Assembly: GCA_946803715.1 (NCBI GenBank)
Contig: CAMPET010000089.1
Coordinates: forward strand, 53,867-117,866
Reading direction: 5' to 3'
DNA length: 64,000 nt
DNA from: Beroe ovata
Taxonomy: Eukaryota; Ctenophora; Nuda; Beroida; Beroidae
The first letter of the stretch is position 1. Each line of letters opens with the position of its first letter. Position numbers and translations under genes: made by a program. A model generated the notes under the pieces. The model saw only the letters and a list, made by a program, of their open reading frames with translations. It did not search any database and was not told the DNA's origin. Shown here one piece after another: positions 1 to 13,900 of this stretch.

Positions 1-330
1 TGTTATCTCGACTCTAGTATACGTTCAGAACCGATAGAATTTGGAAAAATGATTTTGTACTTAACTTATTCAGTTATATTCTTACCTACCTCTACTCAAT
101 GAAAATTGCCTTAGTTGACTCTTCCGATTTATGACCTGCTTCACTTCTCTTGTAAAGTTATGAAAGAAAGAATGAGTTGAAATTACAATCATTTCCAAAT
201 TGGAAATTCCAATGAAGAGCACATGATGAAACTAGATAACTCCATATCCATGACTATATCCAAACCAAATGCTCTCTCTCTCCCCTCACGATAGCTGATG
301 CATGGCAGAGGTTAGACTTGGTGGAACGTC
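1..330. other. 5' flank of AP3D1, no gene seen
   Basis: I see no supported coding exon here. Just before the AP3D1 start an acceptor-like 'gttag' at 311-315 would leave an open frame into 331. The first residues of AP-3 delta could therefore lie in an upstream exon, here or outside the window. Confidence 0.4.
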
Positions 331-3300
331 ATGTTCGAGAAGAACCTCCATGATTTAGTGCGGGGGATCCGCACGAACAAGAACAATGAGGCCAAGTTCA
401 TTGCAGCGTGCATAGAGGAGATCAGGAATGAGATCAAAACGGTAAGATGATGACGTGTTCCCCAATTTCACAAGATTACCAGGACCCTTCATAATGAATG
501 TCCGCTATCCACCCATTGCTCGACCTTATTTTTCCCTTCATTCGGACGTCTGCGATCAGACGGCCCCCCTTCTTGCTGCTGTTAAACGGTTTCTCTGTTG
601 GTGACACAGTTCATTTGCAGGACAACATGGCACTCAAGTGTCAAGGTATTACCAAGCTGATCTACCTACAGATGATGGGCTACGACATGTCCTGGTCAAA
701 CTTCAACACTATTGAGGTACTGAATTCACTTCGAAATCATGCCTTCGGTATCTATGCTATCCTATCATTCAATGAGCAGGGTGCAGTGACATTGCATATC
801 AAACTCAGATATCGCACTCACAATCACGCTGCAGTAGCAGATAATTGATCCTCAGTTTGAAGCATATAATAGTATAATTGATCCTCAGTCCCCCGAGAGA
901 AGGTCCTGTGTACTGAGCCCTCTGTATCGAGGGGGGCTCTGAGAGAGAGAGGATTCCCCCCTCTCCTCACCCTTCCATCACTCCCCCTTCCTCACCCAGG
1001 TGATGAGCGCTACCAAGTTCACGTATAAACGAACCGGGTACCTGGCAGCGAGCCAGAGTTTCCACGAGAACACCGACCTGCTGATGCTCGCAACGAACAT
1101 GATCCGTAAAGACCTGTGCAGTGTTAGTCAGTATGAGAGCAGCCTTGCTCTGACAGGTTAGAACTGCAGCTGATAGAGAATGGAATTGTATCATGGAAAA
1201 TGTACACAATGTACATTGTATAGCTTGAAGCATTGTATAGCTATTGTTACTCTAGATTCCAATAATATCCATGATAATGAACCGTTACACTCCACTTTTA
1301 TTGGATTCATTCCATCAACAATCACATTATTATTGTTCGTGCTTATGAAAAGATGATTCACTATGATGAATATGATAGTGAATAATGAATCAAATTGAAT
1401 CCAGACAGCTCAAAGCCGGAATATCTGCCAAATCTGGTGTGGTGCCTTAGTTTGATCCCAGAACCAAAGTCCACGAGGATTTGTCTGCGTCTCGATATCT
1501 GTGATCACACTTCACAGACGAATCACCGTGTCGAACTATTCTCTTACAATTTCCACCGGTGAACTGAGAATGTACGATCTGATAATATCATAATGATAGT
1601 CCACTCGTGTGTGTGTGTGTGTGTGTGTATGTGTGTGTGAGTGTGTGTGTGTGTACTGTATGTTGTTTGAGTATATATATGGATTGTATTGTATTTTTCA
1701 ACCCGTTTAACTTAGCCCGCATCTCTCTCTCTCTCTCTCCGCTTAGCCACACCCGTAGTACATCTGCTGGGAGACGATTATACCCTGATTAACGATTATA
1801 CCCTGATTATTGCTGGATATACATCTCTCAAAGCATGATCTCGAAAAGGGAAAAATAGCGTGTAGCGGAACGAAAGAACATAATGTGTCTAGCCGTGGGT
1901 AGCAGAATGATTCATGCAGTCGAGTACCCGGTGCTCATTACTCATGATTAAAAGTTGTCCAATGTCCAATTAAGTAATTACCTTGTTAAAGTTGAACAAA
2001 TCGATACAATGATTACAGCTATTCGAGGTTAGGTACGTGTAATGATGCAGTCGTCTACGAATGTATATCCGAGCAGTACACATAGTACGCCTTGGTATAC
2101 AATATGCATTGTGGGATATTATACACAAGAGTAAAACTATATACCAAATACATACAGCACTAAACACTCTACATTGTACATTCTACATTGTACAATCGAA
2201 TTTGGGTACGTTGTACATTGTACAATGAACACAGTACATTGTACCCAAATACACGGAGATTCGATTATAGCATAGGAGATTACTCCTGATTTTTGTATCG
2301 GATTACAGTTTACAGTTTACAGTGTATCGTAGGCAGGTGCAATAATCGTAGAGTATAAGTACAGAGTACACGCACATTGTACTATAACAGTATTGATTCT
2401 CTTCTCTCATCAAACCTGCCCCAATCCAAGTACTCGTCAATAGAAAGCACTGCTCAACTCTGAAATGAACAATCGACATCTTATCCCACAACAACAGAAC
2501 ACTCCGATTTGAATGACCACGATAAGTGCATGATCTTGTTTTCAAATCCATCACAGGATTCCTAAGTCTCCATTTTGCAGGGTTGTCGTGTTTTGTGAAC
2601 CACGAACTTGCACGTGATCTGAGCTCAGACCTCATGACTCTCATCTCATCCTCCAAACCGTTCATCAGGAAGAAAGCTATTCTCACCATGTACAAGGTTA
2701 GCCGAGTGTGTGATCTAAATCGGCGATTTTGATAAATCCCAGCGGTTCATAATGGGCAATGGCACTCATTCCATATTATATTGCTGTATATGGACTGTCA
2801 ACTCTTTGTTGAGAGTTCAATAAGAAAATCTTTGATCCATGTCGCTCGCCAATCATAGCGCTCGCTATTTCATTGGTGTTGCCCGACAAATACGGTGTTT
2901 TGATTGGTTGTCGCCCGACAAAAGCCGTGTTTTGATTGGTTGTCGCCCAGGTGTTGCTCAAGTTCCCGGACGCACTCCGACCCGCATTTCCGCGCATCAA
3001 GGAGAAGCTGGATGATCCCGACCCTGGAGTCCAGTGTGCCGCGGTCAACGTGATCTGTGAACTAGCCAGGAAAAACCCAAAGGTTAGGACAGGGGGAGAG
3101 GTGAATGCCATAAGCTGACCAGGGGAAGCTGACCAGGGGAATATTCAGAGATATTTGTCAAGCGTTTCAAACTTTCTCCACTTTCCCTGGTTATAGATTA
3201 GTTCAAGGGTGCAGTGGTGACGAAATTTCGGCCGCCGTTTCTTAATTTTTTATCCTTCCCACAGAATTACATCTCTCTGGCACCAGTCCTGTTCAAGATG

Positions 3301-6300
3301 TTAACCAACTCGTCCAACAACTGGATGCTGATCAAAGTGATCAAGTTGTTCGGAGCCCTCATGCCAGAGGAGCCGAGACTGTGTAAGAAGTTGGTGGATC
3401 CGCTGACCAACATTATACACAGGTAACGGCTGAGAGGAGTAGGACGTCGAAATGCGTTGACAAGTTTGTGTATCTTCTGTAAAGCGCATATTTATGCTAT
3501 AAATATGTTTGTAAATTCCGAAACACTATATTGCATCATCATCGAGTATACTCTTGCCAACAATTCCCCTCTCACTCCCTCATCATACTCCCTCATTCCC
3601 TCCCTCCACCTATTTCTCACCCCCCTCATTCCTCTCTCCTGCCCTCATCCCCCCTCCACACTCCCCCTCCACACTCCCTAACTCCATCTTTCCAGCCCTC
3701 CTCCCCCCTCCACACTCCCCCTGCCTCCACTTATTTCTCAACCCCTCCACACTCCCTCCNNNNNNNNNNNNNNNNNNNNNNNNNNNNNNNNNNNNNNNNN
3801 NNNNNNNNNNNNNNNNNNNNNNNNNNNNCCCCCCAGTACGAACGCCATGTCACTGCTGTACGAGAGTATCAACACGCTGATCACCGGGGTACCAGACCAC
3901 GTGCCCTCAATCCAGCTAGCGACACAGAAACTCAACATCATGCTCGACGACTCCGACCAGAATCTCAAATATCTCGGACTCCTGGCTCTCACCAAGATCC
4001 TCAAGTGTCACCCCAAATACGTGGCTCCGTTGAAAGAGAAGATAATCAAGTGTTTGGATGATAAGGACGAGAGGTTTATATAGCTATGATAGAACATGAA
4101 ATCTTGCCCATATATCTGTCATCATTATGAATCTGTTTCTTTTCTTTTTTATCTTTTTTATGTTTGTGTCTCACAGTATTCGAAGACGAGCGCTCGACTT
4201 AGTGGTTGGCATGGTGAATCGTAAAAACCTCCCTGAGATAGTGAAGAAGCTGGTCCAGCAAGTGGATATCTCGGAAAATATTGTTTTCAAAGAGGTGCAT
4301 CTCTTTTCTTTTTATAATAATCATTATGAGCGCTGAGTTCAAAAATGAATCATGAGTTTTCAAAAAATGCTCTCTCTCCCTCCAGGAACTACTACTGAAG
4401 ATAGTCAACATCTGTAACCAGAACAACTACCAGTACATTACCAACTTTGACTGGTACATTACCGTACTGGTAGAGTTGACGAAGCTGGAGAACACGAATC
4501 ATGGTAGGGTGCTCGCCAATCAGATGCTCGATGTCACGATCAGGGTCAAGACACTCCGTCCCTTTGCCATCAGACAGATGTCACTGCTCATAGAGAACAT
4601 CGACAAGTTTTCCAAGTCCGACAAAAATGGGATTTGTGAGGTTTGTTATTAGTTTGAACTTTGATTAAGTTTTGATTGACATAGATTTTTCTGGAGCCCT
4701 ATTTCTGAAATTTTGACTGTGTCAGGTTATCTACGCGGCTGGATGGCTTGTTGGTGAATTCAACGAGTTCGTCACCGATAAGGAGAAGGTTCTGAGTGAC
4801 ATATTCAGTCCAAAAGTATTGCATCTACCTCCCCATATCCAAGCGATCCTGGTTCAGACAGCTCTCAAGCTGTACGGGAGTATCCTGTGTGAACACGAGC
4901 AGATTGGCGCTGATGAGGACAGCAAGATGCTGGGAGAGATGTTCATCTCCAAGATAACCATGTTCACCGATAGCAATGACCTAGAGGTGCAGGAGCGGTC
5001 GTGCTGCGCGCTGCAGCTTGTCAAATGTCTTGTCAAGCTGCAGGCTAAGGGAGCGGGGGTGGCTGCTGAATTCATGGAACTCTTCACTGAGGATCTCAAC
5101 CCCGTGGCACCCAAAGCCCAGAAGAAGGTCCCAGTCCCCGAGGGATTGGACCTTGACGCTTGGATTCACACGCGGAAACCATCGAAATACTCGGACGACG
5201 AGACTCCCAACGGTGGATTAGAGTTTGGTGGAGCAAGTTCACTTCCGCAAAGTTCCACATTTGGAGGGGCAACCATGCAAGGGTTTGGGAGTAGCAGTGC
5301 AGCGTATCCCGCTAGTCCACAGAAATATCAAGATCCAAGTGCAGCTGAGATACAGGAAGCAAGAGAGCAAAGGGAGACACAGAACAAGCACAATCCTTAT
5401 TATCTCCAGGGATCACTGCCTTCCAACAAAACTTCATCCTTCGCAAAACCAGAGCTCAGCGTCAGTGATATACCGGTGTCATCCATTACCCTGGATATAC
5501 CTCTGAAGATCGAAGGACCGCCTGTTAAGAAGGGGAAGAAGAAGAAAAAGAAAGGGAAGAAGGGGAAGCGCGGTAAGGAAGAGGAAGTTGAAGAAGAGGA
5601 AGAGGAAGAGGCAGGTCCTGTGGTCGATGTTTTGGTATCGGAGATGCCAGAAGGAGCTAAAGAGAGTGATGAGGACGTGGCTGTTGATCCTGATGACCCT
5701 CACGCCGCTCTGAACATCGACTTATCTGCTCCGTTTGTTGAATCCGACTACGTCAAGGGTCCTGTCCCTTATTCACAGTCCGCACAACCCCCAGCAGCTC
5801 TCGATGTGTCTAACAAGCGGTCTAAAGTGAAGAAGAAGAAAAAGAAGAAGCAAAATGAAGAGCAGCCTGTGAAGAATGATGCGTTTGAGAGGAAGAAGAC
5901 ACTGAAGGACATCGTTGCAGAAGCAGAACAGAAGACGCAGATAGCAGTTCACAAAGTTCCTGATTCCCCTGAGCCAGAGCACACGTCACAGTCGATTAGT
6001 GACTGGCTCAATGAGAGGCGGGAGGGGGAGGAGGGCCCTAGTCCCGAGAAAGAAGAGAAGACAAAGAAGAAAAAGACAAAGACAAAGGAGGGTAAGACGT
6101 CGAAAAGCAAGAAGAAGAAGAAAGACAAGAAAGAGGATGTTGTTGATCCGAGTGACGTTATTCCCGACATTCTATCGCTAGGCGAGAACGGGACGACTAA
6201 CAATGGTGATAACATCGGGCAAGTGCTGGGCGAGGATGAGACTTTGTGTCTCCGATACCACCCACACACACCTTCTCCGTCCAACTTGTCATTCTCTGTC

Positions 6301-6891
6301 GACTTTTCCAACTTGTCCTCGCACGAAGTATCGAGTATCAAGCTCGATATTTCGGACAGCATCAACACGAAGTTAGTCCGATCCTCGCCTGGGGGTCTCA
6401 GTCTTCCTTTTGTCCTTCCTCCGGGTTCCCACAATTCTTACACCGTCTCTCTCACTCTTCAATCGATTTACATCTCCCAAAAGTTGAAGGGCTCCGTTAC
6501 GTATTTTGTTGATGATGGAACTGGAAATAAGCAGGAGCATATGATCAACTTCTGTCTACCACTCAACCTCGTCCACTTCATGGTTCCCTCGCAGATAGGC
6601 AGCGAGGGTTTCACCTCGCTGATCGCGAGCAGTCGGCTTGATAAATGCGGCTCCGTCTCACTCTCTCCTAGGAAGTCACAGGCTGAATACGTAGCGTGTT
6701 TCAGAGACACATACAAGCTCTGCGTAGTGGAGGAAGTGGGTACAGCTGTATCGTTTTACGGCAAAACCGCTAGAGATGATGAAATATGCGTTCTGTTGAA
6801 AATCAATGGAAATGTTAACATCGATATAAAGGCTACCGATCAGCAGCTTGTTAACAGCTTTGTTGACATGGTTAATTCTGGGAAACACTAG
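331..6891 (+). CDS. AP3D1: AP-3 complex subunit delta (10-exon model)
   Basis: This encodes the large delta adaptin of AP-3, the coat adaptor that sorts cargo from endosomes to lysosome-related organelles. Exons: 331-441, 621-716, 1000-1156, 2581-2696, 2951-3082, 3265-3422, 3837-4073, 4177-4294, 4386-4640, 4726-6891. All junctions are in phase, giving 1181 residues; human AP3D1 has about 1150. The adaptin N-terminal trunk (about 1-530) contains recognisable blocks such as TGLSCFV-type, DPDPGVQ, NPKNYISLAP-type, DSDQNLKYLGLLAL, KCLDDKDESIR-type and NYQYITNF. The hinge (about 640-960) has three lysine-rich tracts, near residues 727, 827 and 905, and acidic runs, as in AP-3 delta hinges. A C-terminal ear follows and ends at a TAG. 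Residue 1 is the ATG at 331, equivalent to the internal Met of vertebrate delta (MFDKNL), so about 12 N-terminal residues may be missing. A 69-N gap lies in intron 6 and does not touch coding sequence. Confidence 0.95.
1607..1660. repeat. (TG)n microsatellite in AP3D1 intron 3
   Basis: An interrupted TG tract. It opens a spurious ORF rich in Val and Cys. Confidence 0.9.
2170..2250. repeat. Palindromic TACATTGTACA cluster with hairpin
   Basis: Several copies of the self-complementary TACATTGTACA motif occur in AP3D1 intron 3. The outer arms ATTTGGGTAC (2200-2209) and GTACCCAAAT (2241-2250) are perfect inverted repeats. Related motifs lie at about 1197-1240 and 19965-20035. I assign no function. 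Confidence 0.6.
3760..3828. other. Assembly gap (69 N) in AP3D1 intron 6
   Basis: The Ns follow a CT-rich tract (about 3560-3759) of repeated 'ccctccac' type units. The gap ends about 8 bp before the acceptor of exon 7. Confidence 0.98.
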
Positions 6892-7906
6892 ATTGTTTTT
6901 CTAATGAATCAAATTTATGACATATGAATAATATATAGATTGACAAATGCAAAAGAACGAGCTGGGCTCTTTGATTGTACAGAAGATTATGCCATTGATG
7001 TTGTGAAAATACTTGGTGTCGTTAAAAACCCGGTTGAATCTTATAAAATACAGTTTTTATTAATGTTTTGATCTCTAGATAATTGTGAAATTATCTTATT
7101 TCCCATGTTCAAAGAAGGAATTGGCAAGAAAAGGTCTCATTAATTGTTGTTGTAATTAATGTTGTTGTAATGTATTAATCACATTCTTACCTTTAAGATT
7201 AAATTATTGATTTAGAATATACTGGCTTAGGGAGGCTATGAAACTTCGTAACATAATGTGAAGTTGCTTTAGAAAATGTGAAATTGCGTTTTAATGCTGT
7301 CGATTTGTTGTCATTTGTGATTTATGAATCGTGTTAATAGAATCGTGATAGGTACTAGGTAAGGAATCTATTGAGCCGAAGCAATTTGGACCAATTCCAA
7401 GTGCAAATCCTATCAAATTACGAGTCAACTGTTTCATGACTGTCACCCAATTTAGATTGATCTATGATGAAATGAAATTGTACATTTTGTCTCCATTCTT
7501 GTGTAGCAATGGCTTCAGTAAAACAAATTTGTGTGCCAAAACACAGTTCTGTCGCAAAAAGTGTGAAATTGCGCAAATATTTGGAATATACGGAACGCGC
7601 GATCAAATTTTAATTGTCGTAAACACGGCGTTTCATATAATCACGCGCGTCCAAACGCGGATGCGTGTAGAATTCACGCACTGATATGTATGCATTCTGT
7701 CAACTTATGCCAAAATAAAACGTGGCATGGTCTTTTGTCATTGTTTTAACCGAATACCTGATCTGATTTTAATAATGTTGACGCATGTCAAATCAGATTT
7801 TCGACTGGTATAAAGTTCACTGAGTAATGTTATGTAATCAGCCAAGGAGAAGGGTGTTTTCCAAAGATTTAATTTTCACTTACTCTGCTCTTCTCAAATA
7901 GGCACC
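6892..7906. other. AP3D1 3' flank and PSMD12 promoter region
   Basis: An AT-rich region of about 1 kb. An AATAAA hexamer lies near 7714. No coding exon was found. The PSMD12 start is preceded by ggcaccATGG, a good Kozak context. Confidence 0.4.
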
Positions 7907-10900
7907 ATGGCTGAGGAAGAAAGAATGGTAAAGATGGAGGTGGACTTCACTGAGACAGTGGCCAAAGTGATTCCCGAGTGTGAGGCCCTGGCGAAGGAAA
8001 ACAAACTCAACGAGGCTATCGACAAGCTGTTTGTGTTGGAGAAACAAACTAGAGCTGTAGGTTGTGTGTATCGGTTTGTGTGTGTGTGTGTGTACTGTAT
8101 GTGTGTGTGTGTGTCGNTGTGTGTGTGTGTGTGTGTGTGTGTATATGGTGTAACTCTATTTAACTCCCAGGCGGGGGACGCTATCTCCAGTAGCAAGGTC
8201 TTGGTTTGCATTGTTGCGCTCTGCTATGACTGTGGCGATTGGACACTCCTCAAGGAGCACGTTACTTCACTCTGTAAGAAGAGGGGCCACTTCAAACTGG
8301 CAGTCACCAAAATGATACAGCGGTGTTGTGAAATGGTGCCCCAAGTTCAGGTAATAAACACCGTTTACGATCTGTTCCGATCGGAATAGTCCTCTGAAAT
8401 ACAAATGTGTATAGATACAACCTCTTATCTGCATGAACGTTCTGATGTGTGACATAATCTCAAAACTCAATTTTCGTCCCCGAAGGACAAGGATAAGAAA
8501 CTGGAGCTGATAGAAGTGCTGAGAACCGTAACGGAGGGTAAGATTTATGTTGAGAACGAGAGAGCACGAGTTACGCGGACTCTAGCTGCTATATACGAGA
8601 AGGACGATGCCATGGATAAAGCAGCTAAAGTTCTCCAGGAGCTTCAGGTAAACGGGGGAGGGGAGATAAAGGGCGGGGTCTTTTGTCTCTCTGGAGAGGG
8701 TCTGAGGATTTTGTTTTTTATTAATTGTGGTGTATGTTTATTAGACTTTTCCCAATTACACACTTATCATCACTTACGAAATGTGTGTTAGTTTGAGAAG
8801 CCACAAAAGTGATTTTTTGGTCTTATTGGATTGAAAAACATAATTTATTCGTGGTCTATGTTATAATATGACGTCAAGAGATAGAAAATTTTCTACCCAT
8901 ATGTACTATGTAGACTGTAGAGCTTGTTAAACTGGTTCATGACGCTGAAATGAGCTCAACAACAATTCCACTCAGGTTGAAACGTTTGGCTCGATGGAGA
9001 AGAAAGAAAAGGTGGAATTCCTCCTGGAGCAAATGCGGCTATGTTTCGAAACGAAGGACTACATCCGAACCCAGATCATCAGCAAGAAGATCAGTACGAA
9101 GTACTTTGAGGATAAAGATACGGAGGAGCTGAAGTTGCGCTACTATCGCCAGATGATCGACCTTAATCTCCATCATAAGGAGTTCCTCGCGGTCAGCAAA
9201 AATTACTTCGAGATTTACTCCACGGATTGTGTAAAAGAAGACGAGGAGAAGTGGAAAGAGGTGGGTTGATTTGTGTGAACTCGGGGGGTGGGGTGTGTAT
9301 CCGGGATTAGGTTCAAATTTGGTTTATTACTATCTCAGTTTAACGAAACTTGTTGGAGACTCAACTCTTTTGATAGCCTAACCATTCAATCACGCGACCG
9401 AGGCAGAGTTTTACCTCTCCCATATCCTGTATACAGTGTGTCATGTGTGTCAGGATTTGAACTGTGTTGTGTGTGTGTCACTGGGTCAGAGATGCTCGTA
9501 ATTACACACTTCAACACTCTACCGTACACGGCAATTAGTGTGAGGTTCTGGGTATAGAGTACTGGTCGTGAATGTGTTGATCAGGTGCGCCACACCTCAG
9601 TCCATCAGTTCAACTCATTAGGATCAATTAACGTTGGGCAACGCCTAATTTTCACTCTCTTCATTTGATCGTATGTACGATAACGATCAGTTGATACCAA
9701 ACTGAAGAACCTTGAGACTTGAGTCCTCTTCAAGTCCAAATGCTGATTCACCTCCACATGTTAAAGCCCGTCTTCTTAGTTCTTATCGTTATTCAAGACC
9801 TGAAAACGTGTTGAAATACAAGGAAACACTGTCAACTGTCGACGCCAAACGTACTGGTGTTGACACGTCACGACACATAGTGTGTAACCCGACATCGTGG
9901 AGACAAACAAGTACCACATTGATCCCGGATTTGATTCTCACGGGTTTTAACCCTGTGTGCTTCATAACAGTGTGCGCGTGTGTCGGTTCAACTTGAAACT
10001 GTCATAAAGCTTCCTGAAGACCACTATGATATGTACTTTCCCACTGTTCCCATTCCTCAACAACATGTATGAAAATAACATGTCCCAGCTGATCATGCTC
10101 AAAACTCCCTGAGTCCACAGCTGCATCCATTAACAAATCCTCTCTACTCTAGCCAATATTCCTATACGTCACTTGGGTATCGGTAACAAGAACACAGGAG
10201 GAAGTGTGTGCAGGAGAGTTGACAGTAATTTGTATCAATTTGCACTTATTCTCTCTGACGAGAGAGAGAGGGAGGACTTGAGTGTTTGTGTTCTCTTCCA
10301 AATTACTGTCCGTTAGATAGTCTGAACTCTGTCTAATTGCTACCGTTCAACACTGCATTTACCGTACCGGTACATTTCAGCTTACATCATATATTGTAAA
10401 AATACTTGTGCTTCAGAGTCATGACTATAACGGACTAATGACATTCCCCTAAATTTCCCGCTTTTATTGACGATAAGACGAGGTTGTAAAAGCAAGATAA
10501 TATCATGATATGAACTTGGTCAACAAATGTCAAATAATTTTGATAAAATAATTCAAAAGTGCATTAAGTTTAAATGACAAAACGATACGTATCGCTAATT
10601 GATAAGAAAGATGGCTATTATATCAAGAATGAAAACCGCTCAGATAAACCAAAAAGCCACATTTCTGAACTTCTCCTCAATCGGTAGTCTTCCTCAGTGG
10701 AATCTGATATTTTCCGATTCACAACGGTCGAGATAAATGAGAAGGGATTGTACACTATAAATCAAAGTATCAAAGCTAGCAAAACCAGTATCTAATCCCT
10801 CTCCTTCACTCCTCCCGTTTAATCCTCCAACAGTACAGCGTCTTGCAGCAGGCCCGCTTCCGGCCCGTCGTGACGCAAATGTCCGTGAATCGCTCACAGA

Positions 10901-13900
10901 TATTGTCCTCCGTGTACGAGAGCCTCTCAAATTCTCTCCGGAATTTCTTACATTCGTTCGCTTGGTACGTGTTGTGTACGCACTCATACGACATTCGCTC
11001 AAACGGAACTGCCAAATTATCGGAGGGGAGGTCCATCTCGTCAAAGTGTTTTCCATCACAATCGATCAGCGCGGGCTCAGTCGCTATTTCCTCGTCTCCT
11101 TCCCTCTCCTCTGATTCCTCACCCGCGTTTATCAGCGCGTCTTCGTCTTCAACTTCATCGATAACCACACTTTCTTCTTCATTCTCATCATCAGTTACCA
11201 CTTGTTCACTATTTTCCACATCCGTCTCTTTAACATCTGTGTCATCTGTCAAACGTCCTGCATCTTCCGTAGACTCCTCAGGATTTGGAACCTCCCGATC
11301 CAGCACAGATTCCGTAGTCTCGTCTATAATTTTCACTCCTCTATCAGGAATTGGGGTCGTAGGATTTACCTCAATTTCTGCGTCTCTATTAGGAATTGGG
11401 GTTGTTGGTTTTACCTCAATTTCTACGTCTCTATTAGGAATTGGGGTTGTTGGTTTTTCCTCAATTTCCACGTCTCTATTAGGAATTGGGCTTGTTGGTT
11501 TTTCTTCAATTTCTGCGTCTCTATTAGGAATTGGGGTTGTAGGTTTTTCTTCAATTTCTACGTCTCTATTAGGAATTGGGGTTGTTGGTTTTTCTTCAAT
11601 TTCTACGTCTCTACCAATATCTGGACTCGATTCCGTATTTTCGTCTTCAATTTCCACTTCCCTTTCGGGAATTGGGGTCGTCGTCTCTTCTTCAAATTCC
11701 GATTCCCTATCTGGAACCGAGTCCGTAGGTTCAGCAATCTTCTCCGGTGATGTTTCCTCTGTTTCCTCTGCTTCCTCCTCCTCACTCGCATCGCCTCCCA
11801 CGGTGGCTTCTTCATCTTCATTCGACATATCGTCTATTTTTACCGTGTTATCTGTCTCATCACTGGCTGTTTCGTCACCTGCTCCCATTTCCGGAATTTC
11901 TGCAGTGGCCGTCTCCTCGTTTTCCACCTCCTTCTCTTGATCGCCACCTTCGATGCCGCCACCATTCTTATTTTCGCCATTCTCATCAACTTTTTCACCT
12001 TCCACGGTTTCACTGTCGTCAACTTTACTTTCAGAAGATTCACTGGATTCAACATCGCCGCTTGTGACATCGCTGTTTTCTCCGCTTTCTTCGACGCCGG
12101 GTGTAACAATGTCTACTTCTTCATTATCGACAACGTCTTCATTGTCCGTAACTTCTTCATTATCCGTAACTTCTTCATTATCGGTAACTTCTTCATTATC
12201 GACAACGTCTTCATTGTCCGTAACTTCTTCATTATCCGTAACTTCTTTATTATCGGTAACTTCTTCATTGTCCGTAACTTCTTTATTATCGGTAACTTCT
12301 TCATTATCAATGACAACGTCACCGCTTGTAGTAGTCACCCCACTCTCATCTTCTTGTGCCTCTTCACTACTCGATTCCTCGCTTTCGGACAATTTCTCAT
12401 CTTCTCCGCCAGTGCTCTTTTCCGTTCCTGACTCATCAGTCTCACTCACATTTCCTCCAACCTCATTATCATTCTCCACTGTGGAGACGTCTTCAGACTC
12501 TTCGTTAGATTCAGGTGTTTCATCTTCCCTATTTTCATCTCCCTTTTCTTCTTCTCCCCCTTCTTCACTATCTTGCGTTTCCTCATCCTGGACCACTGTT
12601 TCATTTCCTGGCGCCATGCCTTCATTCACATCAACCGAATCCTCGGTATTATTCGACTTAATCGCATCCGAAACACCATCACCACCATCAGATGTTGTTG
12701 TTGTCACGGTATCCTTCTTCATGAGAGTTATAGCGACAGTGAGTCCCACTATGAGAAGTAGAGCTAGCCCAGTGAGAACCAGCACTATCTTAACCCTCTT
12801 ACTGACCATGGTGTATAGTCCTTGGGGAGGAAATGAATTGAGTTAATTTGGTTGAATTGTTTTAGAAAAATAGTTGAGAATAGAATGATTGGAAATGGTT
12901 CCCCACTCGGCCAGAATGGTTAGAATATGAGAGTTGGAAAATGGAAACGTGAATGCTGTCAGAGTTGCAGTCATGATGACAACACAGAGGTTGTCATCAT
13001 ATACTTGTCAGTCTATCGCAACAATAGTATATCAATAGTGTGAATTGTGGAATCAGACAGTTTCCGTTTATCAAGGAGCAGTTAGAAGCTGTATAATGGC
13101 GGGAACAACACGAATTTGACTACTGCATTAGCTTATTAAACAACGTTTAAAACAATCAAATGCCATATATTGTACCTTGACTTCAATAAGAAGTCAATCC
13201 TTAGCTCAAAACAGCAGCAGTGGGAGCAGCTCACGCGAGATAATTGTACGACAATATATTTGATGAAGGAGCGTTGAGAAGTCGAGTGATATCACGTGCG
13301 TAGAGCTCTAGTCACGTGTCACGATCACGTTACGTGTTGGTGAATTGTCTCGCCAGCAAAACGAAGGATATCGTGTAATTCGTAGACAAAGGAAGTGTAC
13401 TCTGGATTTATACTACCGTCGTACTTCATGTTATAAGTGTTGAGTGGACACTCACAATAGGTTCATTGTCACCCAGATTAATAGGTAGATTAATGTCTAG
13501 AAATCGATCATAATTATCCCGTATTACACCCAAGAGATCGTTGTCGAAACTCCAAACTGAATTTGAACTCTTGAAAACGACGCCAATGCTCCCTTCTTCT
13601 CGAAATAATTGGTCTTGTTTTCAACGGGAAAAGCTAAATGACGCCGGACGTCTGATAGAATGACCGGACGTGACGATTTCTGATTGTGTTAACCTGTAAA
13701 TGTTCATCCACTCTGTTCAACACTAGACTAGAAGTTTTGGTAGATTCTTTCACTAGAAAACTCTTTATGTGCCCTATCTTTTAACCCAATATCCTAATTC
13801 CTACTTTTTCAGGCTCTCCAGAGAGTAGTGCTGTACCTGATCCTTTCGGAGTACGATAACGAACAAAGCGATATGCTGGCCAGGATCAAGGGAGACACAA

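Noticed and set aside
3531-4061. 176-residue ORF across the N gap
   Set aside because: It runs through a pyrimidine-rich intron and 69 Ns and is out of frame with AP3D1.
9440-9460. Possible tRNA B-box (ggatttgaac)
   Set aside because: No matching A-box or cloverleaf could be drawn around it.
10843-11940. 365-residue + strand ORF rich in Ser, Ile and Gly repeats
   Set aside because: It is the antisense shadow of the repeat arrays in the minus-strand acidic membrane protein, with no start context or motif of its own.
11953-12846. 297-residue + strand Ser/Thr/Leu-rich ORF
   Set aside because: Antisense shadow of the same repeat region. It has TSSLSV-type repeats that mirror the VTDNEE array.
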